The translations under genes were made by a program, and so were the position numbers. Positions 1-7,298 of a DNA stretch of 10,956 nucleotides are shown here, one piece after another. Each line of letters starts with the position of its first letter. Within the stretch, counting starts at the first letter, position 1. Location: assembly GCA_021647805.1 (NCBI GenBank), contig JAKITZ010000064.1, positions 1 through 10,956 on the forward strand, given 5' to 3'. The notes beneath the pieces are model-generated. The model worked only from the letters and a program-made list of their open reading frames with translations. It ran no database searches and was not told the DNA's origin. Source of the DNA: Robiginitomaculum sp. GTDB lineage: Bacteria; Pseudomonadota; Alphaproteobacteria; Caulobacterales; Maricaulaceae.

Positions 1-1
1 T

Positions 2-1723
2 TACAAAATCTCCGGGGTGTTGGGTAATCATGAAGGCTCGATGTTACTATGGGTGGTTATATTATGCCTGTATGGCGCAGCGGTTCCCTTATTTGGCAAA
101 GCCTTACCAGATAAGCTAAAAGCATTAGCCCTAGCGGTACAAGGAATGATCGCAACCGGCTTTATCGGCTTTGTCTTGTTTACATCAAACCCGTTCAGTC
201 GCCTACCTATAACTCCAATAGATGGCAACGGTTTAAATCCGTTATTACAAGATCCTGGGCTGGCATTTCATCCACCATTTTTATATTTGGGATATGTCGG
301 CTTTTCTATGACCTTTTCGTTTTGTGTGGCAGCTTTGATAGAGGGTAGAGTTGATGCTTTATGGGCTCGTTGGTTACGTCCATGGGTATTAGCCGCTTGG
401 TCGTTTCTAACCATCGGCATCACCCTTGGCAGTATTTGGGCTTATTACGAACTTGGTTGGGGCGGCTGGTGGTTCTGGGATCCTGTGGAAAATGCCTCTT
501 TGTTGCCATGGCTTGCTGGCACTGCATTATTGCATTCAATAATGGTGGTTGAACGTCGTCATTCTTTGGTTAGTTGGACAGTATTATTAGGAATCCTTAC
601 CTTTAGCCTTAGTTTGATCGGCACTTTTTTGGTTCGCTCTGGCATAATCACTTCGGTTCATTCCTTTGCCAATGATCCAGAGCGAGGATTTTATATTTTG
701 GTCATGTCATTACTGGCCACAGGCGGAGCATTAACCCTTTATGCCTTGCGTTCAGGAAAGTTACGTCGTGGTAATGGCTTTGACGTATTGAGCAAAGAAG
801 CAGGACTAGCAATCAACAACATATTATTGGTTTGTGCCACAGCAATAGTGTTTTTGGGCACCTTTTATCCATTATTTGTTGATATTCTTAGTGACGAAAA
901 GATTACCGTTGGCCCGCCATTTTTTAATCTAAACTTTGGCTATATCATTGCTATTTTGTTAGTATTTATGGGAATTGCGCCTATGTTGAAATGGCGTGGT
1001 GATAATTGGCGCTCACTCGTCCGCCCCTTAGTAATTCTTACAATTGGAAGTGTCGTTGTTTTTGCCAGCATTGTCCTGTTTGGTAAAGCATCAATCGGCG
1101 CAATAGGATTTGCTTTAGCGTTTTGGTTGATCGCTGGCACATGCATAACATTTGGCAAAAAAATCCAATTCGGGAGAAGAAACCCAGCGCAAAGCTGGAA
1201 ACTAGCAAAAAACCTTCCCGCCGGGATTTACGGATTTGTATTGGCACATTTGGGCGTTGCAGTAATGGTCATCGGAGTCACAGGCATGAGCTTGTGGGCA
1301 AAAGAGAGCATTTTAATGATGCAGCCACAGCAAACAACTGAACTTGGCGGTTATATGATACAATTACGCGATGTACGCGACTTAACTAGGTCAAACTACT
1401 CAGCTGAAACCGCTAGGTTTAACTTGTTAAAAAATGGCAAACATATCGGTACATTATCCTCGGAACGGCGGTTTTACCCGGTTCGAGAGATGCAAACTAC
1501 CGAAGCTGGAATTTTCGTGCGACCTTTGAAAAATATATATGTTGCATTAGGACAGGGTAATGTAAAAAATGGCTGGGCAATCAGGATTTATTACCATCCC
1601 TTTGTGAATTGGATATGGATAGGTGCCTTATTGATGGCGCTTGGCGGATTTGTCGCATTGGCAGATCGCAGGTTACGTCTACCAAAACAGGTAACAAGCA
1701 ATAATCGTGGGACAGTAAAATGA
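2..1723 (+). CDS. ccmF: Cytochrome c heme lyase subunit CcmF (5'-truncated by window edge)
   Basis: Multi-pass inner-membrane core of the System I heme lyase, which receives heme from holo-CcmE and, with CcmH and CcmI, ligates it to apocytochrome c in the periplasm. The reading frame is open from base 2, so the gene begins upstream; by comparison with E. coli CcmF (about 647 aa) roughly 85 N-terminal residues are missing from the 573 visible. The WWD heme-handling motif (WGGWWFWDPVEN) lies at visible residues 153-164. All four family histidines are present: FHPP (codon at 269), TALLHS (533), SVHSFA (659) and AHLGVAV (1247). The periplasmic C-terminal domain and the last membrane helix are intact. 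One oddity is GVLGNHEGS near the window start, where the family normally has Trp in place of Leu. The stop overlaps the ccmG start (ATGA), implying translational coupling. Identification is secure. Confidence 0.96.
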   Translation, partial: YKISGVLGNHEGSMLLWVVILCLYGAAVPLFGKALPDKLKALALAVQGMIATGFIGFVLFTSNPFSRLPITPIDGNGLNPLLQDPGLAFHPPFLYLGYVGFSMTFSFCVAALIEGRVDALWARWLRPWVLAAWSFLTIGITLGSIWAYYELGWGGWWFWDPVENASLLPWLAGTALLHSIMVVERRHSLVSWTVLLGILTFSLSLIGTFLVRSGIITSVHSFANDPERGFYILVMSLLATGGALTLYALRSGKLRRGNGFDVLSKEAGLAINNILLVCATAIVFLGTFYPLFVDILSDEKITVGPPFFNLNFGYIIAILLVFMGIAPMLKWRGDNWRSLVRPLVILTIGSVVVFASIVLFGKASIGAIGFALAFWLIAGTCITFGKKIQFGRRNPAQSWKLAKNLPAGIYGFVLAHLGVAVMVIGVTGMSLWAKESILMMQPQQTTELGGYMIQLRDVRDLTRSNYSAETARFNLLKNGKHIGTLSSERRFYPVREMQTTEAGIFVRPLKNIYVALGQGNVKNGWAIRIYYHPFVNWIWIGALLMALGGFVALADRRLRLPKQVTSNNRGTVK

Positions 1724-2259
1724 AGAGCAATATCTATGCTTTTATTCCACTTATTATTCTAGTTGTTCTCGGCATTGCGTTTGCTGTAGGGCTTCGAAAT
1801 GATCCGCGCGAAATGCGGTCTGTAATGATTGACCGGCCTATGCCAGAGTTTATCTTACAACCGGTTTTAGAGGATCAACAGCCATTTGCCTTCTTTGACC
1901 TTGCGGGACAGGTATCATTAGTCAATATTTTTGGCTCTTGGTGCGCAGCTTGTGTTATTGAACACCCAATCCTCATGCGTATTGCTCATCGTGAGGGTGT
2001 GGCAATCTATGGCGTTGCCTGGCGTGATACTGCCATTGACGCTTCAAATTGGTTGCAAAGGTACGGCAATCCATACCGAAAAACTGGCCTTGATGCGGAA
2101 AGTTTATTGGCCATTGATCTTGGAGTGACTGGAGCGCCGGAAACTTTCCTGATAGATAAGTCAGGAAATATTCGCTTCAAACAGGTTGGGCCAATTTCTG
2201 GTGAGATATGGGAACAAACAATAAAGCCTATGATTTTGTTGCTCGAGGCAGAAGAATGA
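1720..2259 (+). CDS. ccmG: Thiol:disulfide interchange protein CcmG/DsbE
   Basis: Membrane-anchored periplasmic thioredoxin-like protein of 179 aa that reduces the disulfide of apocytochrome c CXXCH motifs (directly or through CcmH) so that heme can be attached. Residues 6-25 form one N-terminal membrane anchor. The redox motif W74-C75-A-A-C78 is followed by an acidic IEHP segment typical of CcmG. The GNPY segment (116-119) and the cis-proline region GAPETF (P140) also match the family. Length is normal. The start shares the ATGA overlap with ccmF and has a weak GGGA ribosome binding site at about 1709. The stop overlaps ccmH the same way. DsbE-type thioredoxins can serve other pathways, but this position between ccmF and ccmH fixes the role. 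Confidence 0.95.
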   Translation: MKSNIYAFIPLIILVVLGIAFAVGLRNDPREMRSVMIDRPMPEFILQPVLEDQQPFAFFDLAGQVSLVNIFGSWCAACVIEHPILMRIAHREGVAIYGVAWRDTAIDASNWLQRYGNPYRKTGLDAESLLAIDLGVTGAPETFLIDKSGNIRFKQVGPISGEIWEQTIKPMILLLEAEE

Positions 2260-2726
2260 CCCGAATTACAATATTAGCTATAGTCATGTTGTTCTTTGGT
2301 TTTGGCCAAGCCTTAGCTGTCTTGCCAGAAGAGCAGCTGTCGGATCCAATTTTGGAGCAACGCGCCAGAGAAGTCAGCAAAAACCTGCGTTGTGTAGTTT
2401 GCCAAAATCAATCTATTGATGATTCAAACGCAGAACTTGCTGCTGATATGCGCAAACTCGTGCGGGCTCGCATCGTCGCCGGAGACAGTAACGAGCAAGT
2501 AACTCAATACATTGTCGATCGTTATGGGAGCTTTGTTTTACTGCGCCCACCATTAAAGAGATCGACATTTGCTTTATGGTTCGGGCCATTAGGTTTTGTT
2601 CTAGTCGGTGGGTTGGTGTTTTGGCAAAACGCCAAACGCACCCACTCAAAATCAAGTCAAAGCCCTAAAACCAAGATTGAAAAAAACCCACAAATTGACG
2701 AAATTATGAAAAATTTTAGGAAATAA
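2256..2726 (+). CDS. ccmH: Cytochrome c biogenesis protein CcmH (CcmL/CycL type)
   Basis: Small periplasmic thiol-redox subunit of the heme lyase, 156 aa. I chose the ATG at 2256 rather than the frame's upstream extension to 2208. It forms an ATGA overlap with the ccmG stop, has GAGG seven bases upstream (2245-2248), and gives a clean signal peptide (residues 1-21, ending QALA). The hallmark LRCVVCQNQS (C46, C49) follows. The helical RKLVRARI and YGSFVLLRPP segments are typical, and a single C-terminal membrane helix spans about 104-123 before a Lys/Ser-rich cytoplasmic tail. This is the short form without the TPR domain that is fused to it in E. coli CcmH; here that part is the separate downstream gene ccmI. 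Identification is secure. Confidence 0.95.
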   Translation: MTRITILAIVMLFFGFGQALAVLPEEQLSDPILEQRAREVSKNLRCVVCQNQSIDDSNAELAADMRKLVRARIVAGDSNEQVTQYIVDRYGSFVLLRPPLKRSTFALWFGPLGFVLVGGLVFWQNAKRTHSKSSQSPKTKIEKNPQIDEIMKNFRK

Positions 2727-2729
2727 CCA

Positions 2730-3869
2730 ATGTTCTGGATAGCGATTTCTTTTTTCCTGTTCGCCGCTGTTTTACTGCTCGCCAGACCGTTTTATGGCAG
2801 TTCGGCACTTAATTCTGATCTACAGATGCAAGAATTGCTTGATACAGCTAAAAGCGTAAAGCAAGACGAAAAAGATCAAGTGATTAGTAAAGATGAAGCT
2901 GAAAAGCTTCTGCTAACTACTTCTGAACGAATTTTGTTGTTACAACAAAGTCCGCAAGCAAATAATTCTTTAACCAAGGCCGACAAAACAGTTTTTATTT
3001 CTCTGGCGGCGTTGGTTATCTTTGGCTCATTTGGCTTATATTTGTTTGTTGGCTCTCCAAAATTCACCAGTTCAGCGAGGAATACTGCGCCGGCAGCAAA
3101 CCAAAACAATACAACAGAGCCGCGAACCCTTGATGAAGCGATTACAAAACTAACCGCACATTTGCAAAACAACCCCGAAGATGTGGAAAGCTGGCGATTG
3201 CTTGGTTGGTCTAATAATAGGCAGAATAATTTTAATGCCGCTAAAGTCGCTTATGAAAAAGCATTAGAGATTGCACCGAATGACCCACAAACTCTTTCTG
3301 CCTATGCTGAAACCCTCACCCGTGATGCTAATGACATCGTTACCGAAACGGCCTTGATGTATTTCAGCAAAAGCTTGGAGTTTGAACCGAATAATGTTCG
3401 TTCCAAATTTTATACAGGGTTAGCACAGCAACAGTCCGGCAATGACATCGGTGCTATTGATACATGGGTAGCATTGCTTAATTCCGTACCAGTGGACGCT
3501 CCTTGGAAGGCTGATTTGATAACCCGAGTCAATAGTTTAGCAACAGAAACAAATATCGAATTGCCTGAAAACTTTTTAAAGCAATCACAAAAAGCCCCCA
3601 GCGCGGCTGACATTGCAGCTGCTGAGCAGTTAAGCCCACAACAACGACAAGAAATGATTCAGTCAATGGTATCGCGCCTACAACAACGATTAACTGATAA
3701 CCCTGATGATTTGGCCGGCTGGAAACAGTTAATTCGATCACAAGTGGTGCTAGAGCAATCAGCACAGGCGACAGCAAGCATGGCTCTTGCGCGTAAAGCT
3801 TTTAGTCAAAATGCATCGGCTCTAGCCGAGTTAGAACAATACGCCAAACAGCAAGGATTGGCTAATTAA
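2730..3869 (+). CDS. ccmI: Cytochrome c biogenesis protein CcmI (CycH), TPR apocytochrome chaperone
   Basis: Membrane protein of 379 aa that binds the C-termini of apocytochromes c and presents them to CcmF/CcmH. The layout fits the family. TM1 is at residues 2-19. A charged cytoplasmic loop with an EAEKLL/LLLQQ amphipathic segment (about 30-80) follows, then TM2 at 87-107. An Asn/Thr/Ala-rich linker leads to TPR-like helical repeats from about 135 to 256, the clearest being DPQT-type turns after ALEIAPN. A C-terminal helical domain starting QQRQEMIQSMVSRLQQRL (about 305-325) resembles the second periplasmic domain of alphaproteobacterial CcmI. The gene starts 3 bases after ccmH with an AGGA-like site at about 2718 and is the last of the operon. 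Repeat sequence diverges fast, so the call rests on layout plus position. Confidence 0.9.
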   Translation: MFWIAISFFLFAAVLLLARPFYGSSALNSDLQMQELLDTAKSVKQDEKDQVISKDEAEKLLLTTSERILLLQQSPQANNSLTKADKTVFISLAALVIFGSFGLYLFVGSPKFTSSARNTAPAANQNNTTEPRTLDEAITKLTAHLQNNPEDVESWRLLGWSNNRQNNFNAAKVAYEKALEIAPNDPQTLSAYAETLTRDANDIVTETALMYFSKSLEFEPNNVRSKFYTGLAQQQSGNDIGAIDTWVALLNSVPVDAPWKADLITRVNSLATETNIELPENFLKQSQKAPSAADIAAAEQLSPQQRQEMIQSMVSRLQQRLTDNPDDLAGWKQLIRSQVVLEQSAQATASMALARKAFSQNASALAELEQYAKQQGLAN

Positions 3870-3877
3870 AGGCCTGC

Positions 3878-5317
3878 TTATTCAGCAGCATAACCCAGTA
3901 TTGACTTGCTCTCTAAATATTCATCAAAGCCGTCTGGCCCGCGTTCTCTGCCATTACCCGATTGCCGATAGCCGCCAAATGGCATGGTGAAATCCGGCGT
4001 GGCACCGTTTAAATGCACCATACCAGTGCGTAATTTTGCGGCCAGTTCACGCACTCGGTCAATATTATTTCCTGAAATATAACCGGAAAGTCCATAAAGA
4101 GTATCATTAGCAATTTCTATAGCTTGCTCTTCATCCTCATAACCTAAAATACACAATACCGGCCCAAATATTTCCTCGCGAGCAATTGCCATATCATTGG
4201 TAACATCACCAAAAACTGTTGGCCGCACATAAAAACCTCGGTTCAAGTCCTCAGGCCGCCCCAAACCGCCGGCTACCAATTCCGCCCCTTGTTCTATACC
4301 TTTGGCAATTAAATCCTGAATTCTATTCCATTGTGCTTCGGAAACCACTGGCCCCATTACCATGCCTTCGGTATTTGGAGCAGCGACTTGTATGGCATTT
4401 GCCGTTGCTGCGGCAATTTTTAATGCCTCTTGCATTCTTACCGCTGGAACAAGCATTCTTGACGGCGCATTGCAGTTCTGACCAGAATTTATACTCATAG
4501 TTTGCATGCCACCGGAGACAGCCTTAGCAAACCCTTGCGCGTCTAGATCATCAAGTATGATATTTGCTGACTTGCCACCCAATTCCTGCGCCACTCGCTT
4601 TACCGTAGGTGCAGCAGCTTTGGCAACTGATATTCCAGCGCTGGTCGAGCCGGTAAAAGACACCATATCAATGCCCGGGTGCGAGGCGATAGCATTACCA
4701 ACAACAGGCCCATCGCCATGAACCATATTGACCACGCCGGCTGGGATTTTCGCTTCGTCAATGATTTCCATTAAAATCTGTGCTGATACAGGAGAAACTT
4801 CCGACGGCTTCCAGACAACAGTACAACCGGTTGCCAGTGCCGGTGATAACTTACAAAAAATCTGGTTCATTGGCCAATTCCATGGAGTAATTAGCCCGCA
4901 AACACCAACCGGCTCACGCACCACCATTGAATTGCCCCGTTGCTCGGTAAATTCGAATGTTTTCAAGGTTTCAATATCGGAAGTAAGCAAGCCTAACCCC
5001 ACCGGAGCCTGCATCGCGCTGGCAATCCAAGCCGGAGCGCCCATTTCTTCGGTAATTGCTTTGGCAATATCATCGAGCCTAGCATGGTAAGCTGCCAAAA
5101 ACCTGCCCATTACCTCAAGTCGTTCTGAACGGCTAGTTTTTGACCAAGTTGGAAATGCTTTTTGCGCGCTAGCAACTGCTAAATCAACGTCTTTCGCCGT
5201 CCCCAAAACAACCTTTGCATAGGCTTCTTCGTCGGCCGGATTTATAACATCAAGTGTTTCAGTGCCATTTGGTGTTACCCATTTTCCGTCGATATAAAAT
5301 TTATTCAAAATCTGCAT
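3878..5317 (-). CDS. NAD(P)+-dependent aldehyde dehydrogenase family protein
   Basis: Soluble 479-aa member of the ALDH superfamily, oxidising an aldehyde to the acid with NAD(P)+. All the catalytic landmarks are present: PWNWP (145-149, oxyanion Asn147), WKPSE (Lys170, cofactor), FTGS (221-224), QELGG (general base Glu245), the nucleophile Cys282 in SGQNCNAPSR, EEIFGP (381-386), and PFGGYRQSGNGRERG near the C-terminus. I chose ATG at 5317 over an in-frame TTG at 5329. GGAG lies 6 bases upstream on the minus strand, and MQILNKFYIDGKW is a normal ALDH N-terminus. The gene lies 57 bases downstream of a ferredoxin-reductase gene on the same strand and is probably cotranscribed with it. The substrate cannot be read from sequence; the neighbour suggests an aldehyde made by an oxygenase or dehydrogenase route (inference). 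Family is certain, substrate unknown. Confidence 0.93.
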   Translation of the reverse strand: MQILNKFYIDGKWVTPNGTETLDVINPADEEAYAKVVLGTAKDVDLAVASAQKAFPTWSKTSRSERLEVMGRFLAAYHARLDDIAKAITEEMGAPAWIASAMQAPVGLGLLTSDIETLKTFEFTEQRGNSMVVREPVGVCGLITPWNWPMNQIFCKLSPALATGCTVVWKPSEVSPVSAQILMEIIDEAKIPAGVVNMVHGDGPVVGNAIASHPGIDMVSFTGSTSAGISVAKAAAPTVKRVAQELGGKSANIILDDLDAQGFAKAVSGGMQTMSINSGQNCNAPSRMLVPAVRMQEALKIAAATANAIQVAAPNTEGMVMGPVVSEAQWNRIQDLIAKGIEQGAELVAGGLGRPEDLNRGFYVRPTVFGDVTNDMAIAREEIFGPVLCILGYEDEEQAIEIANDTLYGLSGYISGNNIDRVRELAAKLRTGMVHLNGATPDFTMPFGGYRQSGNGRERGPDGFDEYLESKSILGYAAE

Positions 5318-5323
5318 TTCAGT

Positions 5324-5327
5324 CTCC
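5324..5327 (-). promoter_or_regulatory. Ribosome binding site of the aldehyde dehydrogenase gene
   Basis: GGAG on the minus strand, 6 bases before the ATG at 5317. It decides between this ATG and the in-frame TTG four codons upstream, because the site lies inside any reading frame begun at the TTG. Confidence 0.7.
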
Positions 5328-5342
5328 AAAACATTCCAACCA

Positions 5343-5384
5343 GATAACCCACCTAATCAAGATAACCCACCTAATCAAGATAAT
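5343..5384. repeat. 18-bp tandem duplication (two full copies plus a 5-base remnant)
   Basis: The unit GATAACCCACCTAATCAA occurs exactly twice (5343-5360 and 5361-5378), followed by GATAA. The copy nearer the reductase gene includes its TGA stop (5375-5377 on the plus strand), so one unit straddles the gene end and the other lengthens the spacer to the aldehyde dehydrogenase gene. Read on the minus strand each copy contains TTAGGTGGGTT, which carries an AGGTGG purine core resembling a Shine-Dalgarno sequence, but it is too far from the ATG at 5317 to act as its binding site. It looks like a recent slippage duplication. Confidence 0.9.
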
Positions 5385-6592
5385 AATTCTTTCATGGCGA
5401 TTAAGGGATCAGCCAGCATAGCTGCATCAGGACAAGCTTGTTTTGCTATTAACATTCTAGCCCCCATATATTCTGCCGGTGAGTTAACCGCATCACAGGC
5501 AATAAGTCGTTTATTGTACAAGTAAAACACCGCAAACTTACGCTCCAGCGGATCGCCACGAACTATAACCTGATCATGATTAGTGCTCAAACCGGCAGTT
5601 TGCAATTTAAGATCATACTGATCAGACCAAAACCATGGAACTTGCGAATAAGGCTTTGCTTTACCAACTATTGAAAAAGCCGCAGTCTTGCCCTGCTCAA
5701 TAGCGTTATGTACCGATTCAAGGCGAATATCTGTGTCATATATCGAATTTGGATGTCTGGTAACATCACCGACCGCATAAATATTATCCTGTGATGTTTT
5801 GCAGAACTCATCAACTACAATCCCATCATCACGTTCTAAACCTGCATCTTTAGCCAGTTCATCATTAGTAATGGCACCAATGCCCACCAAAACTAGATCA
5901 GCGGGAAGTATCTCCCCGCTAGATAATTCCACGCCCTCAACATCAATGTCTCCATGAAGAGCAATTACTTGTTGCGACAGCCTAATATCAACACCAGCGC
6001 GTCGATGCTCTTCGACAAAAAAACCTGAAACTTCTTGGCCGGCAACACGGGCAAGAATACGTACCTGAGCCTCTATCAATGTGACATTCATTCGCTTTTT
6101 AATCGCCGACGCCGCGCATTCCAACCCAACATAGCCACCGCCAATTATTACAATGTTCTTTCCACCTGAAAATGTATCTTTTAACTGATTTGCATCGGAC
6201 AGACTTCGCAATGAATGTACTTGTAATAAGTCAGCGCCCGGGCAGTTCAACTGCCTTGGTTTGGTTCCAGTGGCTATGATTAAATTTTCATAACCAACAA
6301 AACTGCCATCATCGAGCAACACCTGCTTTTCAGATATGTTTATGGAACGAACAATAGTATTTATCTTTATCGTAATGTTGAATTTTTGCCAAAATTCAGC
6401 AGGCTTCAAATATATTTCATTTTCTGAAACTACACCTGATAAATACCCTTTTGACAATGGTGGACGTTGATAAGGAAGGTATGGTTCTTCACCAATCATG
6501 GTAATTGGATCAGGGTATTTTAACTGCCGCAAACTAATTGCCGCTTGCGCTGCGCCCTGCCCTGCACCAATGATAAGTGTACCTTTATTCAT
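5375..6592 (-). CDS. FAD-dependent NAD(P)H:ferredoxin/rubredoxin-type reductase
   Basis: Flavoprotein of 405 aa in the family of putidaredoxin, rhodocoxin and terpredoxin reductases. It moves electrons from NAD(P)H through FAD to a small iron-sulfur protein, usually for a P450 or ring-hydroxylating oxygenase. Visible parts are the N-terminal FAD dinucleotide fold (IIGAGQGAAQAA, residues 7-18), PYQRPPLSKGYL (40-51), ATGTKPR (107-113), the NAD(P)H fold VIIGGGYVGLE (148-158), the second FAD motif YAVGDVTRHP (272-281), and the family-typical VPWFWSDQYDLKLQ (318-331). Length is normal. The start is the ATG at 6592; no good ribosome binding site precedes it. The gene leads a two-gene unit with the aldehyde dehydrogenase and is divergent from a cytochrome c gene. 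No ferredoxin or oxygenase is in the window, so the electron acceptor is unknown. Confidence 0.9.
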   Translation of the reverse strand: MNKGTLIIGAGQGAAQAAISLRQLKYPDPITMIGEEPYLPYQRPPLSKGYLSGVVSENEIYLKPAEFWQKFNITIKINTIVRSINISEKQVLLDDGSFVGYENLIIATGTKPRQLNCPGADLLQVHSLRSLSDANQLKDTFSGGKNIVIIGGGYVGLECAASAIKKRMNVTLIEAQVRILARVAGQEVSGFFVEEHRRAGVDIRLSQQVIALHGDIDVEGVELSSGEILPADLVLVGIGAITNDELAKDAGLERDDGIVVDEFCKTSQDNIYAVGDVTRHPNSIYDTDIRLESVHNAIEQGKTAAFSIVGKAKPYSQVPWFWSDQYDLKLQTAGLSTNHDQVIVRGDPLERKFAVFYLYNKRLIACDAVNSPAEYMGARMLIAKQACPDAAMLADPLIAMKELLS

Positions 6593-6634
6593 CTAGAAAG
6601 TGTCCATGATATTATGTTTGTAATGCTAGATATA

Positions 6635-6658
6635 CTTATCAATAAAAACATTGATAAG
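6635..6658. promoter_or_regulatory. Perfect inverted repeat in the divergent promoter region (candidate operator)
   Basis: The arms CTTATCAAT (6635-6643) and ATTGATAAG (6650-6658) are exact reverse complements around a 6-base AAAAAC spacer. The repeat lies 42 bases upstream of the reductase start and 87 bases upstream of the cytochrome start (ATG at 6746), where a dimeric repressor or activator could act on both genes. The half-site order (ATCAAT...ATTGAT) is the reverse of an FNR/CRP box, so it is not a standard FNR site. It is not a terminator for either gene, since both are transcribed away from it. Which regulator binds it, if any, is unknown. Confidence 0.5.
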
Positions 6659-6735
6659 AACTACACACAAGAGTAGAAAAATTAGATTAAACAATGAAAT
6701 GGGCAAACATCAAACCTGTTGTCAAATCATATTAT

Positions 6736-6739
6736 GAGG
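6736..6739 (+). promoter_or_regulatory. Ribosome binding site of the cytochrome c gene
   Basis: GAGG, six bases before the ATG at 6746. It favours this start over the in-frame TTG at 6719 and ATG at 6734, neither of which has a comparable site, and it gives a properly sized lipoprotein signal peptide. Confidence 0.65.
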
Positions 6740-6745
6740 CTACTA

Positions 6746-7297
6746 ATGTCAATTATTAAATTCTCCGCACTGCTCGTTATCACAAGTTTAGCGATTAGCG
6801 CATGTGGGGTAGAAAATTCGCCTCCAAAAACCAAACAAGTGGATAAACCAACCGGCACTCAGACTGTTACTGCAAATACTAATAAAGCCAACATTACCGC
6901 CGATGATGAATTACAAGAAGTTGTTTTGCCTAAGTTTTTAGTTGGTGCCGATTTAAAGGTTGGAAAACGAGAATTTGCCAAGTGTAGAGCTTGTCATACC
7001 CTTGAGCCGGGGCAAAGAAATAAAATGGGGCCAAACCTGTTTGGCATGTTCGGCAACAAAGTCGGCTTTAATGGAGAGTTTCGATATTCCAAGGCAATGC
7101 AAGATAGTGACCTGGTTTGGAGCATGGAAAATTTAGATCAGTGGTTTGAAAACCCTCGTGAGTTTCTTAGCGGTACAAGCATGGCTTTTGTCGGTATACG
7201 GGATGAACAAAAACGCCGAGCATTAATGGCTTATTTGTATACAAAAACTAAGAGGATCGAACTCGAAAATGCTGATACTAAGGGTGATGGGGAATAA
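6746..7297 (+). CDS. Lipoprotein class I cytochrome c (mono-heme, c2/CycM-like fold)
   Basis: A 183-aa electron carrier attached to a membrane by lipid. The short signal peptide ends in the lipobox I-S-A-C20 with Gly at +2, so it lacks the Asp that would retain it in the inner membrane. Residues 21-62 form a Thr/Lys/Asn-rich tether. The heme domain follows: GKREFAKCRACH with heme cysteines C80 and C83 and His84, MGPNLFG (94-100), and the Met ligand in SGTSMAFVGI (Met146), all arranged as in mitochondrial-type class I cytochromes c. Start 6746 is chosen on its GAGG site; longer forms from 6734 or 6719 are possible. The gene is divergent from the reductase, and its stop is one base from that of the convergent beta-barrel gene. 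The Ccm proteins encoded nearby would mature it (inference). The redox partner is unknown; terminal oxidase donation is likely for this family. Confidence 0.88.
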   Translation: MSIIKFSALLVITSLAISACGVENSPPKTKQVDKPTGTQTVTANTNKANITADDELQEVVLPKFLVGADLKVGKREFAKCRACHTLEPGQRNKMGPNLFGMFGNKVGFNGEFRYSKAMQDSDLVWSMENLDQWFENPREFLSGTSMAFVGIRDEQKRRALMAYLYTKTKRIELENADTKGDGE

Positions 7298-7298
7298 A

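Noticed and set aside
3861..3893. Possible bidirectional terminator between ccmI and the aldehyde dehydrogenase gene (CTGCT/AGCAG around a 5-base loop).
   Set aside because: The stem is only 5 bp, lies partly inside the aldehyde dehydrogenase coding end, and has no T-run on either strand.
4219..5090. Long open frames on the plus strand opposite the aldehyde dehydrogenase gene.
   Set aside because: They are antisense shadows of a gene with every ALDH catalytic motif; their translations are low-complexity and match nothing I recognise.
6651..6690. TTGATA as a -35 box for the cytochrome gene.
   Set aside because: No acceptable -10 hexamer lies 16-18 bases downstream, and the TTGATA is part of the palindrome.
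6694..6759. A 21-codon ORF (ATG at 6694, TAA ending 6759) overlapping the start of the cytochrome gene.
   Set aside because: It has no ribosome binding site and no recognisable product, and ORFs of this length are expected by chance.
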